Assembly: GCA_000432435.1 (NCBI GenBank)
Contig: HF993132.1
Location: 34,122 to 95,417, forward strand
Length of the DNA: 61,296 nucleotides
Source: Eubacterium sp. CAG:180
Lineage (GTDB): Bacteria; Bacillota; Clostridia; Oscillospirales; Acutalibacteraceae
Direction: 5' to 3'
Below, one piece after another: positions 24,676 through 32,852 of the stretch. Made by a program: the position numbers and the translations under genes. The notes beneath the pieces were generated by a model, which worked only from the letters and a program-made list of their open reading frames with translations, was not told the origin of the DNA and searched no databases. Each line of letters begins with the position of its first letter. The stretch's first letter is position 1.

Positions 24676-25269
24676 TCAGTCGTAATACCTCATAAGACCC
24701 ACGACCTTGCCGAGAATTATGACCTCATCCACTATAATGGGCTTAAAGGCGTCGTTTTCCGGCTGAAGGCGGAAATGACCGTTTTCTTTATAAAACCTTT
24801 TTACGGTTGCTTCGTCATCAATCATGGCGACGACTATTTCGCCGTTTGCGGCAACGGGAGTTTTTTCGACAATTACAATATCGCCGCTGAGAATACCGGC
24901 CCAAATCATACTTTCGCCGCGAACCTTCAGCGCAAACAGCGGCTTATCGCGCGAGACTCTGCCGCTGTATGGCAGATAGCCCTCAATCTGCTCAACTGCG
25001 AGTATCGGCATACCGGCCGTGACCGTTCCGAGAAGCGGAACATTGGTTACGTTTTCCGCGTCGCCGGTAACACGTATCGACCTTTTTAACATCGGGTCAC
25101 GCTCTATGTAACCCGCCTCTTCAAGCGCGTCGAGGTTTGCCTGCACCGATGAGGTCGATTTAAGCCCCACGGCGGCACCGATTTCACGGACTGAAGGCGG
25201 AACTCCGCACTGCGAGCGCTCCATAAGATATTCGTATATTTTCTTCTGAGTTTCGTTGATGGTTTTCAT
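24676..25269 (-). CDS. lexA: LexA repressor, SOS regulator
   Basis: A 197-residue repressor; the ATG at 25269 is used because GGGGGCAG precedes it, while the longer frame would run across the operator. The N-terminal winged HTH spans residues 1-65 ('SVREIGAAVGLKSTSSVQANLDALEEAG'). The autocleavage site is A85-G86 in 'VTAGMP'; the catalytic dyad is Ser120 ('RGESMI') and Lys157 ('ATVKRF'). On DNA damage RecA filaments trigger self-cleavage and derepression. Operator-like sequences lie 57-72 bp upstream, so it is probably autoregulated. A second LexA box precedes the next gene downstream. Confidence 0.96.
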   Translation of the reverse strand: MKTINETQKKIYEYLMERSQCGVPPSVREIGAAVGLKSTSSVQANLDALEEAGYIERDPMLKRSIRVTGDAENVTNVPLLGTVTAGMPILAVEQIEGYLPYSGRVSRDKPLFALKVRGESMIWAGILSGDIVIVEKTPVAANGEIVVAMIDDEATVKRFYKENGHFRLQPENDAFKPIIVDEVIILGKVVGLMRYYD

Positions 25270-25325
25270 CTCACTGCCCCCATTCGATTGCGTTTTTTTC
25301 ATTGTAACACAAATGTTCTGAAAAA

Positions 25326-25341
25326 GCAAACATTTGTTTGC
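25326..25341 (-). promoter_or_regulatory. Probable LexA operator at the lexA promoter
   Basis: GCAAACATTTGTTTGC has the arms and spacing of an SOS box (CAAAC-N4-GTTTG). A second half-like site AAATGTTC lies at 25311-25318. Confidence 0.6.
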
Positions 25342-25400
25342 CGAAAAACGAGAAAAAAATAAAATTTTTAATTTTATTGTATTTTTTTATAATTTGTTCA

Positions 25401-25428
25401 TTGTTAATTCACATTTATCGGTTATAGT
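25401..25428 (+). promoter_or_regulatory. Promoter of a small RNA gene
   Basis: TTGTTA (25401-25406) and TATAGT (25423-25428) with 16-bp spacing; transcription would start near 25435. Confidence 0.55.
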
Positions 25429-25433
25429 TTACC

Positions 25434-25547
25434 TGTACTCGACAGGAAGGGAGCCGCAACCCGTCCGACTGAGTACTTTATACCCCCTCCTCAAGCAACC
25501 CCTCAATAGGGAATCCCCGATGCCGCAATCGGGGATTTTCCTTTTTA
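25434..25547 (+). ncRNA. Candidate small structured RNA, about 110 nt
   Basis: A promoter, a compact fold and an intrinsic terminator enclose about 110 nt with no credible coding frame. GTACTC (25435-25440) pairs with GAGTAC (25471-25476); inside, GGAaGGG pairs with CCCgTCC around an AGCCGCAA loop, with a symmetric GACA/GACT internal loop. A pyrimidine-rich single-stranded stretch (about 25478-25508) follows, then a perfect 10-bp terminator stem (25512-25521 with 25528-25537). No downstream coding gene follows directly, so it is not a simple riboswitch leader. I cannot assign an Rfam family. Confidence 0.6.
25512..25547 (+). terminator. Terminator of the small RNA
   Basis: AATCCCCGAT/ATCGGGGATT, 6-nt loop GCCGCA, followed by TTCCTTTTT. 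Confidence 0.85.
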
Positions 25548-25593
25548 TGTAAAATTATTTTTTGCCTGTACTTTTAACAAAAGTTCGAATTTC

Positions 25594-25630
25594 AAAGGCA
25601 CCGTAGGCTGTATGCTTACGGTGCCTTTTT
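25594..25630. terminator. Second terminator-like hairpin
   Basis: AAAGGCACCGTAGGC pairs with GCTTACGGTGCCTTT around TGTAT, followed by further T; it is symmetric enough to act on both strands. Confidence 0.75.
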
Positions 25631-25723
25631 CTATACTATATTATATTGCGGATTGCGGCGGTTTTTCTTCTTGTCGTATACGTTCGATACTTTGTGTCAA
25701 GAATAACCTTGGGAGGTGTTCTT

Positions 25724-26413
25724 TTGATACAAAAAGAAAAAAGCTCAAAAAAGAAACTGCTGAAGAAATTGAGTCCGTTTTACATCATAGCCGCGCTGTG
25801 CATAGTTTCGGCTCTGGGCGTTTCACTTTGGTCGGCAAAATTTCGAGTAAAGACCGACAACGGCGAGTCAACTCGAAAAACGGAGCAGAGCGTTACCGCT
25901 GTGTATACCGTCCCTGCGGCGGATATAGTGACGGATGTGCCCGATACTCGTCGCGAAACGACACCGGATACATCGAAAACCGAGGAGGAGACAAAGCTGT
26001 CACGGGCGGCGCAGTTTGTAAAACCGATAGATACCGATGTCATAAAGGCTTTTTCGGGCGACACGCTTGTAATGTCAAAGACAATGGGCGATTGGCGAAC
26101 CCATAACGGCACGGATTATGCCGGAAATATCGGCGACCCCGTAAGAGCCGTCAACAACGGTAGGGTCACAAGGGTATATGACGACGTTTTGTGGGGAACG
26201 ACGGTTGAAATCGACCACCTTGACGGGCTTACCGTGAGGTATTGCGGACTCGGCAAGGGCAGCACCGTAAGCGAGGGCGATGAGGTAAAAATCAACGATA
26301 AAATCGGAAATCTCTCCGAGATACCTGCCGAGTCGGCGGACGGAACGCATTTCCACATCGAGGCCGAAAAGGACGGAAAATATATTGACTTTGAAAGCCT
26401 TTTGCTTGCTTAA
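25724..26413 (+). CDS. M23 family metallopeptidase, SpoIIQ-like
   Basis: A 229-residue protein with TTG start placed 7 nt after GGGAGGTG; the longer upstream frame lacks a ribosome site. Residues 1-16 are basic, a single membrane helix follows (about 17-34), then a Thr/Glu-rich linker to about 85 and a LytM/M23 domain. Zinc motifs look intact: His and Asp in 'THNGTDYAG', a middle His in 'IDHLDGL' and 'THFHIE' (HxH). The architecture matches SpoIIQ, the forespore protein that pairs with SpoIIIAH; clostridial SpoIIQ often keeps the zinc site. A vegetative cell-wall endopeptidase is the alternative. Confidence 0.72.
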   Translation: MIQKEKSSKKKLLKKLSPFYIIAALCIVSALGVSLWSAKFRVKTDNGESTRKTEQSVTAVYTVPAADIVTDVPDTRRETTPDTSKTEEETKLSRAAQFVKPIDTDVIKAFSGDTLVMSKTMGDWRTHNGTDYAGNIGDPVRAVNNGRVTRVYDDVLWGTTVEIDHLDGLTVRYCGLGKGSTVSEGDEVKINDKIGNLSEIPAESADGTHFHIEAEKDGKYIDFESLLLA

Positions 26414-26440
26414 ATTAAATCATGCCGCAGCAAAAAGCGT

Positions 26441-26475
26441 GACGGAGCGTCTTAATTTTAAAAGACGCTCCGTCT
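26441..26475 (+). terminator. Terminator after the M23 gene
   Basis: A perfect 13-bp stem GACGGAGCGTCTT/AAGACGCTCCGTC, short T tract TTT. Confidence 0.75.
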
Positions 26476-26499
26476 TTGCGCGTTAAAGGTCAAAAAGCA

Positions 26500-26529
26500 C
26501 TTTACATAACAGCGAATTTAAGATAAAAT
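26500..26529 (+). promoter_or_regulatory. Promoter for pyrH-frr
   Basis: TTTACA (26500-26505) and TAAAAT (26524-26529), 18-bp spacing, about 50 bp before the start codon. Confidence 0.55.
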
Positions 26530-26577
26530 ATATTTAATTATAAGTATGACTTAAAATATGAATGGAGGAATTAAAAA

Positions 26578-27282
26578 ATGCAGCCTGCATATAAAAGAAT
26601 ACTGTTAAAGCTCAGCGGTGAGGTTCTCGCCGGCAAAGAGGGTCACGGTATCAATTTCGACACGGTAAGCGACGTGTGCAAGCACGTAAAAAAATGCTCC
26701 GAGATGGGCGTTCAGATAGGCCTCGTCGTAGGCGGAGGAAACTTCTGGCGCGGCCGCTCCAGCGGTAATATGGACAGAACCAGAGCCGACCATATAGGTA
26801 TGCTCGCAACGGTTATGAATGCGCTTGCTCTTGCCGACACTCTTGAGCAGCTCGACGTTCCGGTCAGAGTTCAGACGGCCATCGAAATGCCCCGTGTGGC
26901 AGAGCCTTATATCCGCAACAGAGCGGTTCGTCACCTTGAAAAGGGCAGAGTTGTAATATTCGGCTGCGGAACCGGCAACCCGTTCTTCTCAACCGATACT
27001 GCGGCGGCTCTTCGCGCTGCTGAGATAAACGCCGACGTTATATTTAAGGCGACAAATGTTGACGGCGTTTACGATAAGGACCCCAATCGCTTTGCCGACG
27101 CCGTAAAATATGATGAGCTTACTCACACCGAGGTTCTCGCAAAGGGACTCAAGGTAATGGACAGCACCGCGGCTTCGCTTTGCCGCGACAACAACATTCC
27201 GATACTTGTTTTCAATCTCAACGATCCCGAAAACATCATTCGCGCCGCAGCGGGTGAAAAAATAGGCACGTTAGTCAAATAA
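26578..27282 (+). CDS. pyrH: Uridylate kinase
   Basis: A 234-residue amino-acid-kinase-fold enzyme that phosphorylates UMP to UDP. Characteristic segments: 'RILLKLSGEVLAG' (6-18), 'IGLVVGGGNFWRG' (about 47-59), 'DRTRADHIGMLATVMNALAL' (about 66-85), 'GTGNPFFSTDTAAALRAAEI' (about 138-157) and 'VDGVYDKDP'. Full family length. Cytoplasmic, hexameric in the family, normally GTP-activated and UTP-inhibited. It is followed 25 bp later by frr, the usual pyrH-frr pair; tsf and rpsB are not next to it here. SD TGGAGG precedes the ATG. Confidence 0.97.
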   Translation: MQPAYKRILLKLSGEVLAGKEGHGINFDTVSDVCKHVKKCSEMGVQIGLVVGGGNFWRGRSSGNMDRTRADHIGMLATVMNALALADTLEQLDVPVRVQTAIEMPRVAEPYIRNRAVRHLEKGRVVIFGCGTGNPFFSTDTAAALRAAEINADVIFKATNVDGVYDKDPNRFADAVKYDELTHTEVLAKGLKVMDSTAASLCRDNNIPILVFNLNDPENIIRAAAGEKIGTLVK

Positions 27283-27307
27283 CAATATATTTTCAGGAGG
27301 AAAAACC

Positions 27308-27862
27308 ATGCAAGAGGTTTATGATTTTGCCAATGAAAAAATGACGAAGAGCGTTAAGTCTCTTCATAACGAATATGTTTCGATGCGCGCCGGAAAAGCT
27401 TCCGTTTCGCTGCTCGATAAGGTAGTCGTAGATTATTACGGCTGCCCCACTCCCGTTCAGCAGATGGCTGCCGTCTCGGTTTCCGAGGGCAGAAATCTTG
27501 TCATTCAGCCGTGGGACGTAAGCACTATAAATGCCATTGAAAAGGCGATACAGGCGTCAGACCTCGGAGTTAATCCGATGAATGACGGCAAGGTTATCCG
27601 CCTTAACTTCCCGCCTCTCACCGAGGAAAAGAGAAAGCTCCTTGCCAAAGAGGTAGGCAAATATGCCGAGGAGGCAAAGGTTGCCGTTCGCTCCATTCGC
27701 CGTGATGCTATGGAAAAATTAAAAAAGCTCAACAAAGATAAAGCTATAACCGAAGACGAGCTCCACGACGGTGAGGACGAGGTTCAGAAGATAACCGACA
27801 AATACGTTAAAGAAATTGACGATATGGCAAAGAAAAAGGAAGCCGACATTATGGAAATCTGA
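27308..27862 (+). CDS. frr: Ribosome recycling factor
   Basis: A 184-residue protein that, with EF-G, splits post-termination ribosomes. Typical segments: 'LHNEYVSMRAGKASVSLLD' (about 19-37), 'VDYYGCPTPVQQMAAV' (about 40-55), 'GVNPMNDGKVIRLNFPPLTEEKR' in part, and 'VRSIRRDAMEKLKKL' near 132. Full length (family about 185). A copy of the 104-bp repeat family begins directly on its TGA stop codon. Confidence 0.97.
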   Translation: MQEVYDFANEKMTKSVKSLHNEYVSMRAGKASVSLLDKVVVDYYGCPTPVQQMAAVSVSEGRNLVIQPWDVSTINAIEKAIQASDLGVNPMNDGKVIRLNFPPLTEEKRKLLAKEVGKYAEEAKVAVRSIRRDAMEKLKKLNKDKAITEDELHDGEDEVQKITDKYVKEIDDMAKKKEADIMEI

Positions 27863-27966
27863 TTTTTCGGGCTGTTTTTCCGCAATACTGTGTCAAATTT
27901 CGCTCGGAGTACCGACAGTACGCCGTCGCTTATTTTCCTTGTCTTGCGAAAAAACATCACCGAAAA
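27860..27966. repeat. Solo copy of the 104-bp hairpin repeat
   Basis: Starting on the frr stop codon, this segment matches the units of the 32103-32700 array: TGATTTTTC, then ACTGTGTCAAATTTCGCTCG, the hairpin GGAGTAC-CGACA-GTACGCC, then ATTTTCCTTGTCTTGCGAAAAAA. It is the same family more than 4 kb from the array. Confidence 0.85.
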
Positions 27967-27977
27967 ATGATTTGAGG

Positions 27978-28148
27978 TTCGGGCTGAGTTTCCTGTAAAA
28001 CTGCGTTTCTTGCGCCTTGCGGTATGCATATACGGCGGTGAGGTTTTTGCTGTGAGAAAATGCGCGGAAAGCCCGAATATAATTTGCAAATAAAAGCCTG
28101 CTTCGTCGGTTGCGGAGAGCCGCTCGGAGCAATATGCAATCTCCGCAA
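27978..28148. repeat. Two nested inverted-repeat elements upstream of uppS
   Basis: TTCGGGCT (27978-27985) and AGCCCGAA (28070-28077) bound a 100-bp segment, with TTTCC/GGAAA adding to the stem. Then TTGCGGAGA (28110-28118) and TCTCCGCAA (28140-28148) form a second perfect 9-bp inverted repeat 22 bp before uppS. No gene is visible in the region. Confidence 0.65.
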
Positions 28149-28170
28149 TTCACAAAAAGGGTAAAAGTAA

Positions 28171-28905
28171 ATGGATTACGATAATCTGCCGACCTTTGAG
28201 GTCTTGCCGAAGCACGTCGGCGTAATAATGGATGGAAACGGCCGTTGGGCAAAAAAACGGGACTTGCCGCGTTATAAGGGGCACATCGAGGGTGCCAAGA
28301 CCTTCCGCAAAATAGGTGAGTTTGCGGCCGACCTCGGCATAAAGTACATAACCTTTTATGCTTTTTCAACAGAGAATTGGAAGCGTCCCAAGGAGGAGGT
28401 TTCCGCAATAATGAATCTCTTCCGCGAGTACCTCAAGGAGGCGCTCGGCAGAGTGGAAGAGGACAGAAAAAACGGTATCCGCATAAGCTTTATAGGCTCT
28501 CGCGAGGGTATCCCTGCCGACATAAGGCTTCTCATGAAGCAGGTTGAGCGAATAGGCAGAAAAGAGGACCGCATAATGCTCAACATTGCCGTGAACTATG
28601 GCGGCAGGCAGGAGATAGCAGAGAGCGTGCGCGAGATTGCGGAGGACGTGAAAAAAGGCAAAATAAAGCCGTCGGAAATTGATATGGACACAATTTCGTC
28701 ACATCTCTACACCGCCGGTATGCCCGACCCCGATCTCATTATTCGACCGAGCGGAGAGCAGCGCCTTTCTAACTTTTTATTGTGGCAGTCGGCCTATGCG
28801 GAATTTTGGTATTCCGATGTTTTGTGGCCGGATTTTACCGAAGAAAATTTTGTGGAGGCCTTGCGTGCTTATGAGCATCGCAGCCGCAGATTCGGTGGGG
28901 TATAA
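28171..28905 (+). CDS. uppS: Isoprenyl transferase (undecaprenyl diphosphate synthase)
   Basis: A 244-residue cis-prenyltransferase making undecaprenyl diphosphate, the lipid carrier for peptidoglycan and other envelope polymers. Key segments: 'HVGVIMDGNGRWAKKR' with catalytic Asp in MDGNGRW (about 16-31), 'GHIEGAKTFRKI' (about 39), 'YAFSTENWKRPKEEV' (about 65-79), 'NIAVNYGGRQEI' and the C-terminal 'DLIIRPSGEQRLSNFLLWQSAYAEF' split over two strands. Full length. First of a run uppS-cdsA-dxr-rseP. Confidence 0.97.
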   Translation: MDYDNLPTFEVLPKHVGVIMDGNGRWAKKRDLPRYKGHIEGAKTFRKIGEFAADLGIKYITFYAFSTENWKRPKEEVSAIMNLFREYLKEALGRVEEDRKNGIRISFIGSREGIPADIRLLMKQVERIGRKEDRIMLNIAVNYGGRQEIAESVREIAEDVKKGKIKPSEIDMDTISSHLYTAGMPDPDLIIRPSGEQRLSNFLLWQSAYAEFWYSDVLWPDFTEENFVEALRAYEHRSRRFGGV

Positions 28906-28976
28906 TATAAAGGATACGGGTTTTTGGCAGAGAGCCGAAAACCTAAATGTCGAAACCAATATTTAGGAGGCTCTTT

Positions 28977-29846
28977 ATGCTTACAAGAATCGTCGTAGGC
29001 GTTGTTGCCGCGCTGTTTGCCGTGGGAATGCTCGCCATCAGATTTACACCGGTTTTTCCCATAGTGGTTGCCTTTTTTGCCGTTATGGCCGCATTCGAGC
29101 TTGAGAGAGTTATCGGTGTCAAAAACAAAGCGATACATATTATAAGTCTTATATTTGCAGGTCTTATACCGCTTTACTACGGCTTTAATCATTATCTTAC
29201 CGAGCGGGGCATTTTTATTCCCGCGCTTGCCGTAGTAATACTTTACATACTGCTTTTGTTCATTCTTATGATAACCGACTACGAGCACACAAAGTTTGAG
29301 GACGTTGCCGCGGTTGTGGTGGCCTCGTACTTTGTTCCGTGGGGATTTTCAACGCTCATAATGATGCGTGACGTCGGCGTTACATATCCGGAGCTTTACG
29401 ATAAGCACTACGGCCTCTTTTTCATACTGCTTGGGCTTTTCTCGGCGTGGCTTACGGATTCGCTTGCGTATTTTGCGGGCAGATTTTTCGGCAAGCACAA
29501 AATGGCTCCGAATATCAGCCCCAAAAAGACCATAGAGGGTGCCGTCGGCGGAGCGTTTGCGGGAGTCCTCAGCTCAGTAATACTCTTCCTTGTTTTCGAC
29601 AGCAAATATTTTACCGTTCATCTCTTTACTTGGTGGGAGATAGCAATTATTTCGCTTATCCTCTGTGTTATCGGTATGTGCGGTGACCTTTCGGCGTCTG
29701 TACTCAAGAGAAATTTCGGCGTCAAGGATTACGGCAAGCTCTTCCCGGGTCACGGCGGAGTTATGGACAGATTTGACAGCGCGCTCTTTGTTCTCGGTGC
29801 GCTCTATGCGATAATCATTATTTATTCAAGGATTAAATTGGCATGA
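28977..29846 (+). CDS. cdsA: Phosphatidate cytidylyltransferase
   Basis: A 289-residue multi-pass membrane enzyme converting phosphatidate and CTP to CDP-diacylglycerol. The ATG at 28977 follows TTTAGGAGG closely; an in-frame ATG at 28947 lacks a site. Six or more hydrophobic helices cover the chain. The family signature is 'KRNFGVKDYGKLFPGHGGVMDRFDS' near residues 243-267 (given here as the region), with 'PKKTIEGAVGG' upstream (about 180). It is 71 bp after uppS, and its stop overlaps the dxr start (ATGA). Confidence 0.96.
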   Translation: MLTRIVVGVVAALFAVGMLAIRFTPVFPIVVAFFAVMAAFELERVIGVKNKAIHIISLIFAGLIPLYYGFNHYLTERGIFIPALAVVILYILLLFILMITDYEHTKFEDVAAVVVASYFVPWGFSTLIMMRDVGVTYPELYDKHYGLFFILLGLFSAWLTDSLAYFAGRFFGKHKMAPNISPKKTIEGAVGGAFAGVLSSVILFLVFDSKYFTVHLFTWWEIAIISLILCVIGMCGDLSASVLKRNFGVKDYGKLFPGHGGVMDRFDSALFVLGALYAIIIIYSRIKLA

Positions 29847-30988
29847 CAAAGAATTTATCACTTTTAGGCTCGACAGGCTCAATAGGAACTCAAAGTCTTG
29901 ACGTTGCCCGCAAGCGCGGGTACCGCGTCAGGGCTTTGTCCGCTTTTTCAAACGTCAAAAAAATCGAGGAACAGATTCGCGAATTCAAACCGGATGTCGC
30001 GGCGCTGGTGTCCGAGGACGCGGCAAAGGATTTAAAGGTGCGCGTAGCCGATACGGGCACAAAAATTCTTTCGGGCTCAGAGGGAGTCTGTGAATGTGCC
30101 GCTTATGACAAATCCGATACGGTACTCAATTCCGTTGTCGGTATGGCTGGCCTTGAGCCGACTCTGACGGCAATCAAGGCTCACAAAAAATTGGCGCTTG
30201 CCAATAAAGAGACTCTTGTTGCCGGCGGCAGACTTGTTATGGACACTGCCGAAAGGGAAAATGTCGATATTCTTCCCGTGGATTCCGAACACTCGGCTAT
30301 ATTTCAGGCTCTTCAGGGGAAACCTTCTAACAGGGCGTTAAAAAAGATAATTCTCACGGCCTCCGGCGGCCCGTTTTTCGGCAAGACCGCGCAGGAACTT
30401 GAAAAAGTTACCGTGAACGATGCTTTAAAGCACCCGAACTGGTCTATGGGCGCAAAAATAACCATAGATTCCGCTACAATGATGAATAAGGGCTTGGAGC
30501 TTATCGAGGCCGTCTGGCTTTTCGGCGTAAGTCCGCATGACGTTAAAATCGTCGTTCATCGTGAGAGCATTGTTCATTCTGCCGTTGAATATGACGACAA
30601 TTCCGTTATAGCGCAGTTAGGGCTTCCAGATATGCGAATCCCGATACAGTATGCTTTGACCTATCCCGAAAGATATGAGTCTCCCGTAGGCGAGCTTGAT
30701 TTAGCTTCTTTGGGTAAGCTCACGTTCTTTGAGCCGGATTACGACACATTTCGCTGCATAAATATTTGCAGAGAGGCGATAGACCGCGGCGGACTTTATC
30801 CCGCTGCCGTAAACGGAGCAAACGAGCAGGCAAACCTCCTGTTTAGAAACGGCAAAATCGGCTTTCTCGATATTGCGAAAAAGGTTGAAGCGATACTTCC
30901 GTATGTGCCGAAAAAGGACGTATATACTCTCGACGACGTCCTTGAAATCGACCGTTTTGCGCGTGAATTTGTAATGAAATCCGTTTGA
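29843..30988 (+). CDS. dxr: 1-deoxy-D-xylulose 5-phosphate reductoisomerase
   Basis: A 381-residue NADPH-dependent enzyme catalysing the second step of the MEP isoprenoid pathway. NADPH-binding 'LLGSTGSIGTQSLDVA' (about 7-22), 'ALANKETLVAGG' (about 118), metal site region 'ILPVDSEHSAIFQ' (Asp/Glu, about 143-155), flexible-loop 'HPNWSMGAKITIDSATMMNKGLE' region (about 198-220) and a C-terminal helical domain. Overlaps the cdsA stop by 4 bp. With ispG downstream it shows two MEP steps in this cluster. Confidence 0.97.
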   Translation: MTKNLSLLGSTGSIGTQSLDVARKRGYRVRALSAFSNVKKIEEQIREFKPDVAALVSEDAAKDLKVRVADTGTKILSGSEGVCECAAYDKSDTVLNSVVGMAGLEPTLTAIKAHKKLALANKETLVAGGRLVMDTAERENVDILPVDSEHSAIFQALQGKPSNRALKKIILTASGGPFFGKTAQELEKVTVNDALKHPNWSMGAKITIDSATMMNKGLELIEAVWLFGVSPHDVKIVVHRESIVHSAVEYDDNSVIAQLGLPDMRIPIQYALTYPERYESPVGELDLASLGKLTFFEPDYDTFRCINICREAIDRGGLYPAAVNGANEQANLLFRNGKIGFLDIAKKVEAILPYVPKKDVYTLDDVLEIDRFAREFVMKSV

Positions 30989-31015
30989 TAAAGACTTTAT
31001 TTCTTATTTTATGAG

Positions 31016-32104
31016 GTGATTGAGATTTTACTCAGCATAGCTTCCTCGGGGATTTGGAGCAAGGTATGGACTGTTGCCGTGGCAATTTTGTTTTTCGGTG
31101 TGATAATTATTATACACGAGTGCGGCCATTTCCTTTTTGCAAAGCTCTTTAAAGTAAAGGTTAATGAGTTTTCCATAGGTATGGGGCCTGCTGTTTTCAA
31201 GCGTAAAAAGGGCGAAACACAGTATTCGGTGCGTGTTTTTCCGATAGGCGGCTATGTCTCCATGGAGGGCGAGGATCAAGACAGCGACGATGACGGCGCA
31301 TTTAATAAAAAGCCGGTTTGGCAAAAGATGATAATAGTTGCCGCAGGCGCTTTTATGAACATCTTGCTCGGCGTTATAATAATGTGCATAATGCTGTCAA
31401 CCTCGGGCGACTTAATAGGCACCAATACGATAAAATCCTTTTACGACGGAGCTGTTTCGGAGCAGTACGGTCTTAAAGAGGGCGACCGTTTTCTTGAAAT
31501 CGACGGTCATCACGTTTGGTCGGAGCGCGATCTCAGCTTTTTAATGAGCCGCAGCAAGGACGGCGTATTTGATTTCGTTGTTGAGCGTGACGGCCAAAAG
31601 GTTGAGCTTTCCGACGTTCATTTCGATACCGAACAGCAGGACGGGATAACTCTCATAAAATATGATTTTGTAATTATAGGCGAAAAGCCGAACTTTTTAA
31701 ATGTTGTAAAAAACTCGTTTACACAGTCGGCGTCCGTTGTGCGTATGGTTTGGCTCAGCCTGTTTGACCTTGTCACGGGGCGTTACGGTATGTCGGAGCT
31801 TGCGGGGCCCGTCGGTACGGTAAACGTCATAGCCGATGTCACAGCCTCGGCGGCGTCGTCAAAAAATCTCGGCAGCCTGCTTATGATAATGGCGTTCATA
31901 ACCATAAATATCGGCATGGCAAATCTTCTTCCCTTGCCCGCGCTCGACGGCGGCAGATTTTTCTTCCTCTTGATAGAGGCGATTCGCCGCAAGCCCATAA
32001 ATCCCAAATACGAGGGCTACGTCCACGCCATAGGTTTTATTTTACTTATGCTTCTTATGGTAGTTGTTACGTATAACGATATTGTCAGACTGATCAAAAC
32101 TTGA
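31016..32104 (+). CDS. rseP: Site-2 protease RseP (RIP metalloprotease)
   Basis: A 362-residue intramembrane zinc protease. Zinc motif HECGH lies in the first membrane helix (about 35-39, 'IIHECGHFLFAKLF'); a PDZ domain occupies about 125-210 ('LKEGDRFLEIDGHHV'); the third zinc ligand is in 'LPLPALDGGRFFF' (about 303-315). The start is uncertain: GTG 31016 is given, but GAGGTGA at 31013-31019 would better fit an ATT at 31025. It follows the usual cdsA-dxr-rseP order. A tandem repeat array starts on its stop codon. Confidence 0.93.
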   Translation: MIEILLSIASSGIWSKVWTVAVAILFFGVIIIIHECGHFLFAKLFKVKVNEFSIGMGPAVFKRKKGETQYSVRVFPIGGYVSMEGEDQDSDDDGAFNKKPVWQKMIIVAAGAFMNILLGVIIMCIMLSTSGDLIGTNTIKSFYDGAVSEQYGLKEGDRFLEIDGHHVWSERDLSFLMSRSKDGVFDFVVERDGQKVELSDVHFDTEQQDGITLIKYDFVIIGEKPNFLNVVKNSFTQSASVVRMVWLSLFDLVTGRYGMSELAGPVGTVNVIADVTASAASSKNLGSLLMIMAFITINIGMANLLPLPALDGGRFFFLLIEAIRRKPINPKYEGYVHAIGFILLMLLMVVVTYNDIVRLIKT

Positions 32105-32700
32105 TTTTTGAGTCTTTTTCCGTAATACTGCGTCAAATATCACTCGGAGTACATTCGTACGCCGTCGTTCATTTTCCTTGTCTTACGAAAAAATCCTCCA
32201 AAAATCGAGATTTGGGTCTTTTCGGTGATACTGCGTCAAATTTCGCTCGGAGTACCGACAGTACGCCGCCGTTCATTTTCCTTGTCTTACGAAAAAATCC
32301 TTCAAAAATCGAGATTTTGGGTCTTTTCGGAGATGCTGCGTCAAATTTCACTCGGAGTACATTCGTACGCCGTCGTTCATTTTCCTTGTCTTACGAAAAA
32401 ATCCTCCAAAAATCGAGATTTGGGTCTTTTCGGTGATACTGCGTCAAATTTCGCTCGGAGTACCGACAGTACGCCGCCGTTCATTTTCCTTGTCTTACGA
32501 AAAAATCCTTCAAAAATCGAGATTTTGGGTCTTTTCGGTGATACTGCGACAAATGTCACTCGGAGTACATTCGTACGCTGTTGTTCATTTTCCTTGTCTT
32601 ACGAAAAAATCCTTCAAAAATCGAGACTTTGGGTCTTTTCCGTGATACAGCGTCAAATTTCGCTCGGAGTACATTCGCACGCCGTCGCTTATTTTCCGAC
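32103..32700. repeat. Tandem array of a 104-bp hairpin repeat (five full units and one partial)
   Basis: Unit starts at 32103, 32207, 32311, 32415, 32519 and 32623, all 104 bp apart. Each unit carries CTCGGAGTAC-loop-GTACGCCG, an imperfect 8-bp hairpin whose loop is either ATTC or CGACA, then ATTTTCCTTGTCTTACGAAA. Units 2 and 4 are identical over their length and loops alternate ATTC, CGACA, ATTC, CGACA, ATTC, ATTC, so a two-unit (208-bp) block was duplicated. There are no unique spacers. The open frames across it are repeat-derived and not genes. Confidence 0.92.
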
Positions 32701-32802
32701 AGAGCGACCAAGTGTGTAACGCACTTTACATTTAATACGAATTTTAATTTGTGCCATTCTTCGGGGTGGCGCGCAAATTTATATAAAACAAGAATCGTTT
32801 AA

Positions 32803-32833
32803 GCGGCAAACCGTTCAGGCTCCCTTTTGCCGC
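32803..32833 (+). other. Leader hairpin of ispG
   Basis: GCGGCAAA (32803-32810) pairs with TTTGCCGC (32826-32833), ending 4 nt before the ribosome site CGGAGG. It may affect ispG translation. Confidence 0.5.
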
Positions 32834-32852
32834 AAATCGGAGGTACATACAA

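Noticed and set aside
25434..25511. Cobalamin, c-di-AMP or SRP-RNA identity for the small RNA
   Set aside because: Fragments such as GGGAGCCGCAACCC look superficially similar, but the conserved boxes of those RNAs are not present and no regulated gene follows directly.
32103..32700. Possible CRISPR array
   Set aside because: The full 104-bp unit repeats without unique spacers, and no cas genes are nearby.
32101..32802. Several overlapping open frames with repeated sequence (RQISLGV, SYEKILQKSR)
   Set aside because: They are translations of the 104-bp tandem repeat; frames occur on both strands, lack ribosome sites and share no family.
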